From Rapana venosa (lineage: Eukaryota; Mollusca; Gastropoda; Neogastropoda; Muricidae): a stretch of 64,000 nucleotides of DNA. This document shows, piece by piece, positions 53,901 through 64,000 of this stretch (position 1 is its first letter; each line of letters opens with the position of its first letter). The stretch lies in assembly GCA_028751875.1 (NCBI GenBank), contig CM054145.1, positions 5,263,626 through 5,327,625 on the forward strand, given 5' to 3'. Both the position numbers and the translations under genes were made by a program. The notes under the pieces were generated by a model. That model had not been told where the DNA came from. It worked only from the letters and a program-made list of their open reading frames with translations, and did no database searches.

Positions 53901-56900
53901 TTTTAAATAAACACCAACAGGGATTTTGTGGATTTCAGGATCACGAATGAAGAACAAAGGGGAATGTGCAAAGTTGAGATCTGAATCTGATAGTCCAATA
54001 GACTGCGCTGGTTTTTTGGGGACTTTAAAACCCCCCACAAAAAAGGCAGAACTTCGTAGGGATGGAAAAAACCAAAGGGAAGACCTAGCAAAACCTGGGG
54101 GCCCCGTATGCAGATTATCTTTGAGACAGGGGGTAAATAAGGGGCAAGCTCAAAACGAGAGAGAGGAGAGGCTTTCAATGTCAAACCCCCCCTAGAAACA
54201 TGACAACAACAAAAAAGAAGAAGAAGAAGAAAAGGGATGTGTGTGGATTTGTAGAAAGCTTCATTTTCAAAGCTTTGTTTTTTTGTTTGTAATACTACAG
54301 GGTTTAAAAAATAGTTTTATAACTTTTTTTTTCCCTTTCAATGTACTTGTAGGGTTACATCAGTGCTAATCCAGCACCCCCCGGGCACCACACACACACA
54401 CATAATCTTTCCATGGCTTTTACACATAGCAAACCCCATACACACCATTTTCTTATTTTGGGGTTATTTTTCACACCTGTTTTACTATTGACTATAAATA
54501 CTAAAATTTTAGCCACTAAGTCTATAGCCAGTATATATGAAAATAGGGCATCCATTTCAAAAAAAAGTGGTTCTTGTGCTAATTAATACAAGAATATTTT
54601 CAAGCTAACTGGTTTTGGGGTTTGGGTGTGTGTCTCCACATTTTGTGGAATAATTTTGGGGATTTTGTTCTATCATTATTTTTTTTATAAAAACTAACAT
54701 ATTTATATTTTACATTTGATCTGATTTTCTTCACTGAAATAATTTTATTTTCAGGTCACTTCGTCGTTTTTTAAAAAATCCATTTCACTGATTTTTTTTG
54801 TCACTGAAAGAGGTTTTTTACGAGGGGTTTTTAAAAAAAAAAAATTTTTCATTTTGATATTATTTTGGAGGGGGGCACTTTAAAATTTTTCACTTTTTTC
54901 TTCTTTGCCAGCATTGATTTTTTTTGTTTAAACCCAATATTTTCCCCGTTGGACTCAAAGACACAAATTAACAATCCACCTGCCATTTTGTCCCCTGAAA
55001 CCCCCACTCTGATACCAAGTCCAAAACCATGGGGAAGCCAGCCAGGGGGCCTGAGACCAAACCCCAGTCCATATTTGACCCCAAAAGGAACCAGTTGACA
55101 CCAAAAAAGGCACTTGCCCTGGGATGGCAAATTTCCAAAACCAGGACAAGCATGGATCCCGTCAAAACAACGAACAGCTACAGTCTTTCGTCTTCAAAAG
55201 AGAAGCGGAATGCTGAAAGTAACCCTTTTGGGAAAATGGATACAGCAAACATCCTAACAAAGGGCACACGTACCCAAAACATACAAAACCCAATACGAAA
55301 GGAAACATGCTGCCAACACGGGCAACATTCCAAAGATGAATGCCAGCAAGGGTGTTTTTTTACCAAAGCCCTGCAGTCCTACAAAAACCCCGTTTGGTGT
55401 TTTTCGCCAAAATGCCCGTAGTCCACAAACCCTTCTGCAACAAAGAAACTGAAAATTTCCCGCAGAATTGGAAACCACAGCTCCTTACAAAATTTTTTAT
55501 GCTGCAATGATCCCGCTCACACCGGGCAAAAAAGAACAACTGAAAACTTACAAAACGGGCACAAAAAAAAAGTGTGAAACCCTCACATTCATGAAAAAAA
55601 AAAAACATGAAAACAATAGGCAAACCCCGAGTAACAAGGGGAACACCACCCCTCAAAAAGAACAGGTCACATTCTAAGACTTTTGCATAGGGGAAACATG
55701 CTAAACACCACCACCCAAATTTTTTAAAAAAAATAACAAAAAACATTTAGCTGTACCCCTACCAGGGAAAATGATATTGTAAAAACCCCATTAAAAAGTA
55801 ACCGTAACACTAACATAAAAGGCCCAAAAAGGGTTTAAAACGACATTTTTGCACCTCAGTTTTTTTCCCCATTAAGCTAATATTATTAATTCATTTTTCA
55901 AGGACAATACGAACATGATTACATTTCTATTCCAAATGCTAAGTTGGTGGGGGGGTTTACTTTTGGGGTTTTTGGGGGGGGGTGAGGGGGGAAAAAAATC
56001 CAACAGTGGAGAATTGGGGGTGGAGGGGAAATGCAAACACAAGGTCACAGAACACATGTTAAGGAGGATCAAGATCGGTTACTATTTTTTTAAAAAATTA
56101 AATCCAGCCCCAGGGCCTACATAATTTTAATATTAATTTTTAAAACATTTTTTTTGGGGAAACTCAGACGTCACCAAAATTTTTTTTACAGTTTGTTTAC
56201 ATGACCGACCAACATACACATGGTCTTTTTTTATAATCAATAAAAGCCTGACGACTGGAAAACTACCAATCTGAAATTCTTCACTCACAGCCTTTTTCAG
56301 ACCGCACAGCCTTTTCAGACGCGCCTGGTAACCAACTCAACACATTGATCAAATTCTGCAAAACCTTTTTAAGGCTGCTCATCACGAGATCTGTACAAAG
56401 CACAAGCCCCCAAATACAGAAAATATACACAAACTGGTATTTTCTGTCCACTGTTTGCGTTTAAGCTTTTCAACACTACACTAAATATTAATGGGTTTTG
56501 CCTAGAATTTTAGTGTGACTCAGCGATCGATCATGTTCATCAGGGGGAGGCAGCGACCACGTGCAAACAACCCCCCATTTGTTTTTAGGCTTGAGATAAA
56601 AAAAAAAACTAAGGGAATTTTGAACCAATGACCATTTTACTAACCCAAAACTACTGAACGTGACAGATTCCTTACCTCTTGAAAACCAAACACAGTTTTC
56701 CTTTCCACCGGCAAAAGAACTTCTCGGAACCTTCCAAATTCTCTGCCCTTTAGTTCGCACGACTCGTTGCTACAAAGAAGGATCGGAATTCCCCGAGTTC
56801 TTCAGGCTGGCGTTGTCTTCTAAAACAATGAGTTCAGCGACGTGTTTTGACTCGAATACAACTGAACGAAGAGCAAATCTGAATCCTAATGGAACCGTTT

Positions 56901-57529
56901 TGCTCATAACCTAATCATCAGTGATTATTCTCTTTTCCCCCCAACCCCGCCTTAAGTGACATAATAAAGTGATCGACGTTCACTGATCGATCACCCTGTT
57001 CAAAAAAAACAAAAAAGCCCTCGTGCAAACAGATACCGGCCCCATCATTAAATTTAACCTAAAAAAAATAAATTTAAAAAATGAAATAATGAAAATTCAG
57101 CCAAATAAAAATGAATGAAATGAAGTAATTTTAAGAAACGAAATAAGTGAAAGGGGTCACCTAATGTTGATAATTTACACTAGAACATAATTCGAACTCA
57201 GAAATGAAAGAGAAAAAAAAAAGGGGGGGGGGGGGAAAAGTCTTTTAAAAATTTTGACATTCTTAGTCCTTTTTGACATTTCAATATTTGCCCCAAAAAC
57301 ACACAAAAGCCCCCCAAAAACACACTTTTTAATTCCCCAAACTATTTTTTTTCTTTTTTTTTAGATTGATAATGTTTAACTAAAAAAAAAAAAATTTTTT
57401 TAAAAAAAAAGAAATAAAAAAAATTTTAAATTTAAGTTGGTAACGTTTTATTTCCATTTTTTATGGTGTGGTGTGTGGGGTGTGTGTGTTGTCCACGTGT
57501 GCAAAAAGTAGTTTTTAAATTTATTTAAA
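47916..57529. other. Low-accuracy stretch with no supported gene
   Basis: The sequence is dominated by A, T, C and G homopolymer runs of 4 to 10 bases with broken frames throughout. The CCT2 first exon should lie here or beyond, but I cannot find it. A G run is at about 52566-52580 and GT tracts at 52480 and 53877. The ORFs of 60-148 codons lack any family resemblance. Confidence 0.5.
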
Positions 57530-57810
57530 ATTCTTTTCTTTTTAGGATAAGGAATGACCCAAAATTTTTTTAAGCATCCAGTTCCCCCTGTGCATGAGGT
57601 TTTTGCAAAATTTGCTATTCATTCCCCTTGCACAAAAATGGCCTACTCTTTCCAAAAAGCAAAAAAAATTTTTTAAGATTTGTGCAAGATGTTTGCTTTT
57701 CGCACATGGGACCCATTTTTTTATCAACCAAAGGACTTTGGGGAAATGGAGTTTTCACGAAGTAACTTCCAAAGGGGAAAAAAAATCCCCTTGAATACCA
57801 TGATGTTGTG
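57530..57810 (-). mobile_element. SINE family 1 copy in degraded sequence
   Basis: The order aggataaggaatga, catccagttccccctgtgca, ggcctactctttccaaaaag, gtgcaagatgtttgc and aaaaatccccttgaata follows the family 1 SINE, with homopolymer differences. Confidence 0.5.
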
Positions 57811-58419
57811 GAAGACCGAAACCTAATTTAATTTTCTAAGGCCACAGCCCCATACAAAGGGGAGACATAAATGAATACGAAAGGTCAAAAGTACAAACAC
57901 GAAAAGAAAATGTAAGCAACATTTCAAAGACATTACATAGCAATTTTAAATCCCTGCTTTCCCCGCACATACGCAAACTCACATGTATTCTCGCGCACAC
58001 AACACACCGCGCATGCCCATGCACACACACACACACACCACACACACATTTTGTTTATCAAACAAGAAAAGGGAAAAAAAACAATCAAATTTTGTTCACA
58101 AAAGAATCAGGACAAAGCTAAAACATTAATGTTGAGAATCGTTTAGCTTTTCCGGCGTTCTTTAACAAAATATAAAATCTCTAGAATTAAAGATACATCA
58201 TCATTTTGGCTGCTGAATAATTTTCCACTGGGTATTATATGATGCTTCACCACACTGAGAGTTTCTGACGGGTACTTTTATACAACAGAGAAAAATCACA
58301 TGCATTTATCTTCTAACACGTTTTTTACAGAATGGACATTTTTCCCCTTTTTTCATCAAAGACGCATTCTAAATTTAGAAAATTAATTTCCGAACTCCAT
58401 TTGAAAACGCGCCCAAACT
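57811..58419. other. Unrecognised sequence
   Basis: An AC microsatellite is at about 58022-58046. Nothing else can be named. Confidence 0.35.
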
Positions 58420-59838
58420 ACTCATAAATTTTTTGACAGAAATTTGTCAATGTACCTTTTCTCTGTCCAGACGCACTTACTTTACTAATAAACACGGTCA
58501 CATTTTCTTTTAAAAAAAAAACCACTCTTGCAGAACACACTTTTAAACTTTTTTTGAAATTGCGTAATGAACGTTTTTTCATTGCCACACTCCAAAGGCC
58601 AAACAAGAGAAACCATTTGACACAGCAAATTACGGATAATGTCACCCAATTGCACGACCCCCATTTTGAATTCCAACACTTTTGTAAGCACAGAATACTT
58701 ACCTGCGTTTTCAGAACTTGAAACCCAAAATCATGCAGCTTGCTGCCGATTTATGTATAGGGGTGTCCTCCCATTTTCCCCTACCACATTTTTGGCGCTC
58801 TTTAAAGAATTTTTCAGGAATCTCTCATGCAACAAGTTACTTTTTTCTAAGGAATCAATTTTGGTACCCCCAAACTTCCGACCGTAGGGGAACATAGGTT
58901 GGACTTGTGCATCAAACATTTTTAAAAAAAAACTTTTGGGGGGAGTTACAACCATTCGGAAAGGAATTCAAAATGTCAGAACTCTTCTTTGCCGGCTTAT
59001 CCTTCATTCACGCTATAGTCCACTCATTTTTTTGGGGCAGGATACCCCCAAGTACTTGTAGGAATTCACGCTTCTAATTTTCATTTCCCTAAACCATTTC
59101 TTTTTTTTGATGCTAAAAACCCACTTTTTCTGAACACCAAATTACTTTACTTTTTTCCAGATTTTCTTTCAAACCTCTTGTAAAAACAGCAGTTTTAGTT
59201 GGTTTCTGTAAGCCAAAAAACGAGATGACATTAAACAAACGTGGCAAACATCAAATGAACAACTTTTTTCGTTGGTGAAACGTATTGCATGCTTCCCCTA
59301 CTCAATACAGTTCCATTCAAAATAAAAAAGAAAAGATAAGGTGAAGCAACACAACCTTGTTTTAGACCTTGGACACACAAAAAAACTGAAAATTAATTAC
59401 CGTTTCTTACACACTCTTGACAGTATCAACATGCTCTTAAAATGTTTTAGCATCTTTCCGTGTACCCCTGCTCTGAATAAAACAGACCACAACACAGGAC
59501 GTTGAATGTTATCGTATGCTTTACAAAAATCTATATAAGCCACATAAAGTTTTGCATTATTCAAAAACTGTTTCTGTATACAAGCATGTAGGGTGAACAC
59601 ATGATCCACTGTCTTCGGAATCCTGCCTGGCTTTCATCTATCTTATTGTTGCTTTCTGCCCATTCATACAATCTTTTGTTAAGAATGGACGTAAAAACTT
59701 TGCATAGTGAGCTAATCAAAGATATTCCCCTATAATTACCAGGGTCATCAGTTTTTCCCTTTTTGTGGAGTGGCACAATTATAGACTTGGTCCATTCAAT
59801 GGGGTAAACACCTGTGTCAAGAATACTATTAAACATCC
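58420..59838 (-). mobile_element. Non-LTR retrotransposon, 3' part of RT (outer element)
   Basis: Minus-strand frames read, in order, MFNSILDTGVYPIEWTKSII, VPLHKKGKTDDPGNYRGISL, VAYIDFCKAYDNIQR (RT motif A), QGLKQGCVASPYLF, VNSYKYLGV, then FDAQVQPMFPYG and FLKNSLKSAKNVVGENGRTP, and finally GNEKTFITQFQKKFK near 58520. This is the canonical order of a LINE reverse transcriptase and its C-terminal region. Frameshifts, many at homopolymers, interrupt it. Its upstream part lies beyond the younger insertion at 63060-63590. Confidence 0.75.
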
Positions 59839-59849
59839 TAAGGAGGAAT

Positions 59850-62800
59850 TATGGTCAGGTCAGAGACTCCCTCTGCTACTGGTAACCATGTAACCCAGTA
59901 CCACCTGCCACATGTGGGGAGTAAACCCAACCAAAAAATCCGACCTGGAGAGGGATGGGCTCCGCCAGGTTTGATTTGCCCAAGATACACCAATGACAAA
60001 GACAGCCAGAATCTCCATACCGGATCGGTCGTCGCCCGGGTTACCAAGGACCGCGCCTTCTGTTGCTCATCAGGACAGATGTCGAAAGTATGCTACTGAT
60101 GTAAAACGCAGCAAAATTCGTGCCAGAAACACCATCATTGGCACATGGAATGTACGGACACTAAGAGCTGCAGGCAAAGTGGAAGAACTGACACATGAGA
60201 TGTCCAGATATCAATGGCACATCCTTGGGCTCTGCGAAGTCAGGTGGAAAAACATGGGAGAAACAACGACCCAGGAAGACCACAAATTATACTACAGTGG
60301 AAAACAGGATAAACATGAACACGGCGTGGGTTTCTCGTTCACAAAGACACCGTGAACACCGTCATGAGCTGTCAGCCTGTGTCCAGCAGACTTATACCAT
60401 CCGCCTGAGAGCAACCCCCTTTAACATAACTATAGTACAGGCATACGCCCCTACATCAGACTGCACAGATGAAGCCGTAGAAGAATTTTATGACCAGCTA
60501 CAAGAGGTTCTGAATCAAACACCCAAGAAAGACATCCTCGTTGTGCAAGGCGACTGGAACGCCAAGGTAGGAGAAGATGCATGGAAAGACTGGGAGGGCG
60601 TTTGTGGGCCACATTGTAATAACCAATCAAATGAAAGAGGCTTGAGACTCCTGGATTTGCCAGTAACAACCACCTCCAGCTAGTGAATACATTTGGGCCC
60701 ACACAAGAAACCAGAAAATGGACATGGCATAGCCCAAATGGAGAACACCACAACCAAAAAAAATTACATCATGGTGAAAAGACGTTTTCAGTCTAGCGTT
60801 AACATCGCACAGACACGAAGTTTTTCCAGAGCAGACATAGGAGTGATCAGATTTTGTAAAGATGACTTTCCGACTACGTCTAAAGAAAATCCACAAGCGG
60901 AACAACATCAAAATAAAATTTTGACCTCGAGAAGCAAAAGGACCCAGAGGTATTAGAAATTTTTCAAGCAAGGATGGGTGGAAAGTTTGCAGCACTCACT
61001 GTGATAGACTCAGACATAGAACACTGACGAATAGTTTCAATACAGGGGTGACTGAAACAGCAAACGAGCTTCTTGGCAAACGCCGACCATCAAAAACATG
61101 GTCACACCTAACCTCCTACAACTATGCGACTAACGTAGAGAGTTGAAGAAAAAGAAAAATGAAACAAAAGAAAGAGCAGAACAATATAGGGGCATCAACA
61201 AAAGAATCAGGAAGTCCAGACGGAGGCAAAAGAGAAATGGATCGGTGAACAGTGCCAAGACATTGAAGAGAACATCAAGAAAAACAATAGCAAGAAAGCA
61301 TATCAGCTGTGAAAGACCTGACTAGCACGAAACAGAGAAAAGGTTTAACAATCCAAGACAAAAGGGGAAAAGTGTCTCACTGACGACCAGGATATCTGAA
61401 CAAAAGGACAGAATAAGCTCCGACCTGTATAACTATAGAACCGCAGGAGATCCAGAAGTCCTTAATGTACCCGAAAGCAAAGACACAAGACAGTCCACCC
61501 AAATCCTCCGAGAAAAGTGGAAACACAGTCAGATCGTTTAAAAAAGGGGGAAGTCAGCAGGGCTGACAATATTCCAGCTGAGTTGGTCCAAGCTGGGGGG
61601 GAAGCCATGATCAGCGCCCTACTAAGAATCTGCAACAAGATCTGGCAACAGGAAAATGGCCAACACCATGGACGCAAGTCACTCATCACCCACCCTCCCC
61701 AAGAAAGGAAATCTACAACAATCCCCATAATTACCGCACAATCAGCCTCATATGTCACCCAAGCAAGGTCATGCTGCAGATAATATTGAATAGCCCTGAA
61801 GCCACAAGCAAGACCATCATTGCTGAGGGGAACAGCAGTTTCAGAGCGGGGCGCAGCACAACAGAACAATATGCAACCTCAGAATACTATGTGAGGGGTT
61901 ACCTTCAACATCAACAAGACCTTTACCACGTATTTATCGATTTTAAGAAGGCATTGACAGGGTGTGGCATGCAGCTTTGTGGGCAACCATGAATTTTTAC
62001 AGCATCAATGCAAACCTGATCAGAGTCATCAAAAAGCTGTACAGCGAGGGCCCCCAGTGCATGTACACAACAACAACATTGGAGAAGGTTTCGAAAAACA
62101 GTTGAGTAAGGCAGGGCTGTCCCACTCTCAAACCCCCTCTTTTCAACATCTTCCTTGAGAGAATCATGGCTGATGCAAATGGAACATCATGAAGGATCAT
62201 CAGCATTGGTGGCAGAACGATCACAACCTCCGCTTCGCAGATGACATTGATGGAATAGCAGGATCAGAAAAAGACTTTCCACCTAAACAGAACACCTGAA
62301 TAAGGCCTCCAAAACATAAAGGGATGGAAATCAATGCAGAGAAGACCAAACTGATGACTAATTTAAAACCAACGGCATTAGCACTGATATCAGGGTTAAT
62401 GACCAGAAGCTGGAAACAGTTTCAAAAGCTTTAAGTACCTGGGAGCCATTGTATCCGACCAGGGATCCAAGCAGAATAGTATGCAGGACTGCACAGACAA
62501 TAACAGCTTTGTCAAAACTAAACACCATCTGGGGAGATAAGAAAAATCTCACTTATCTCCAAGACAGACTAATGGGGCCCCCCTTGTCATATCCATATTT
62601 CTGTATCCTGTGAATCATGGACCCTGACTGCAGAATTTTGGGGAGAAGAGTACAGGCAGTGGAGATGAGATGCTTTCGGAGACTCCTTGGCATCTCCTAC
62701 AAAGACCACATAAGCAACGAAAGCGTGCATAACAGAATCCACAAACCATTGGGCCCCATAAAACCTTCTAACGATCGTGAAAAAGCGTAAACTAAATGGT

Positions 62801-63048
62801 ATGGGCAAGTCACAAGATCCCAAGGGAAATTTCAAAGACAGTTTTGCAGGCACTGTCCAAGGAGGAAGAAGAAGAGGCAGACCAAGGAAGAGCTGGGAGG
62901 ATAACATCAGTGAATGGGCAGGGCCCAGAACTCAACAAAACCCTGAAGAAAGGCAGAACAGAGAGAGGAATGGAGGGAACTGGTTGCTGAGTCTTTGAGG
63001 GTGCCCCCACGGTCGTCAGACTACGGGACAGATAGATAGATAGATAGA
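59850..63048 (+). mobile_element. RTE-like non-LTR retrotransposon inserted in the outer element
   Basis: The endonuclease domain reads GTWNVRTLRAAGKVEELT, LGLCEVRW, GDWNAKVGEDAWKDW and NERGLRLLDL (60120-60680), carrying the Asn, Glu and Asp-x-Asn residues of APE-type enzymes. The RT region reads ADNIPAELVQAGGEAM, ICNKIWQ, FIDFKKA and FADD (about 62236). The C-terminus reads KRKLNGMGK and GRRRGRPRKSWEDNISEW. The 3' tail is (GATA)n. The target duplication taaggaggaat flanks it at 59839-59849 and 63049-63059. At about 3.2 kb it is close to the full length of this group but is broken by frameshifts. Confidence 0.85.
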
Positions 63049-63059
63049 TAAGGAGGAAT

Positions 63060-63590
63060 GGCATGATAGCACCCACCGATGCTTTAAGCTTTTTCATTAG
63101 AATCCATAGGCCCCAGCGGCCTTCCCTTACCTAATGTCTAACTGCTGTTTAATCTCTTTCTTCTTTTATACCCCTTTCCAAAACTAAAATCCCCCTCCCC
63201 CTTCCCCTGCTATAAAACTTTGTCACCCTGTTTCTTGCCCCCCAGCGCCTGCATTCGGGTAGCACTTTAAAGTGTTACGCCATGCTCCTGTATTTATTTC
63301 ACTAAACGGGAGCCCCCTTGTATCGGATTTCCGATTGATGACCAAAATTTTTGGGATCTTTCATGAGTTTAGGTGCCTCAATTGGATCTTTTTAAAATCT
63401 GTGTTTTTAATGTTTAAGCGTTTTTTATAGTCTTTTTTTCTTTCCTGAAACATTGTTTTCCCCTTTTTTTCTAGTTTTTTTTTATATTTCCCTTTAAATT
63501 TCCCTTTAGCAAGCCTTTTTTTCCACACATTCTTGGTCAACCATGGAGAAAATCTTTTGTACTCCCATTTTTCCCCCCCCGACATTTTTA
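63060..63590 (-). mobile_element. Outer non-LTR retrotransposon, 5' part of RT and linker
   Basis: Minus strand 63097-63060 reads KKLKASVGAIMPFL, which continues directly in frame into RMFNSILDTG at 59838 once the younger element and one target copy are discounted. Upstream, 63585-63361 reads PWLTKNVWKKR and MFQERKKDYKKRLN, a basic linker typical between the endonuclease and RT of LINEs. The endonuclease would lie past the window edge. Confidence 0.65.
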
Positions 63591-64000
63591 ATCATGCCTT
63601 GACTCATTTTTTAAAATAATGCTTTTAAAAATATTTTCCCAAGTCCCTGATCTTTTCTACTGTGGCGAGTTGCACAGCCTCTTGCACTTTTTTTTGGAAT
63701 CTGAAAATATCAAAATATTCAAAAAAAACCCTCCTTCTTGTTTTCTTTCCAAAGTTTTTTATTTAAACCGATTTTCCTTCTTTGTGACTCCTGTTCTGTA
63801 GTTTTTTAAAAAACAAAAATTTTAAGGGGGCATGGGGATGATTCTATTTTTTCCTCCACACGAAAAATTTTTTAAAAGTGTCATTTAAAACAATAAAAAT
63901 ACAAAAATCTACAACCTATTGCCCTGAGGGCATATGTCAGTATACTTCTTATTCGGTACATTACATAACCGTTCATGTTTTTTAAATCAAAAGATACAAA
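63591..64000. other. Unrecognised low-accuracy sequence at the window edge
   Basis: Homopolymer-rich, possibly the continuation of the outer LINE on the minus strand. No motif can be read with confidence. Confidence 0.3.

Overview
The window is a piece of an animal nuclear genome. Genes are split by introns of 1 to 10 kb with GT/AG borders, there is no operon structure, and the non-coding part is packed with tRNA-derived and 5S-derived SINEs, non-LTR retrotransposons, MITEs and minisatellites. A C1q-domain protein of molluscan style and the repeat content suggest a mollusc, most likely a gastropod. That placement is an inference from style, not from a database match.

Two host genes are supported, arranged tail to tail. 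On the + strand, four exons (1377-1784, 6013-6438, 8108-8651, 10200-10585) join in frame into a 587-residue protein with a RING finger, B-box 1, B-box 2, a coiled coil and a C-terminal C1q domain. This is a TRIM-type E3 ubiquitin ligase whose usual SPRY/NHL end is replaced by C1q, a combination I do not recognise as an established TRIM class. On the - strand, twelve exons between about 47.9 kb and 22.7 kb encode CCT2, the beta subunit of the cytosolic chaperonin TRiC/CCT. Its C-terminal exons are clean. About 80 residues are missing between 26.25 and 37.77 kb, several exons carry small indels, the two most 5' exons are heavily corrupted, and the start exon is not seen.

The 12 kb between the genes' 3' ends holds six tandem arrays, a SINE that grew an internal G-rich minisatellite, and two inverted copies of a TTAA-flanked piggyBac-like MITE. 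One of those copies contains a nested SINE, while the other shows the empty site. The CCT2 introns hold several LINE fragments (including a 3 kb non-LTR element at 33.4-36.5 kb), SINEs and a 1.7 kb tandem array.

From about 45.5 kb to 58.4 kb the sequence looks like poorly corrected consensus: inflated homopolymers and recognisable exons reduced to fragments. Little can be annotated there. At 58.4-63.6 kb a - strand LINE is interrupted by a younger + strand LINE of about 3.2 kb with an 11-bp target-site duplication.

The most interesting biology is the RING-B-box-coiled-coil-C1q protein. The most important caution is assembly quality, which must be resolved before any gene on the right half is called broken.
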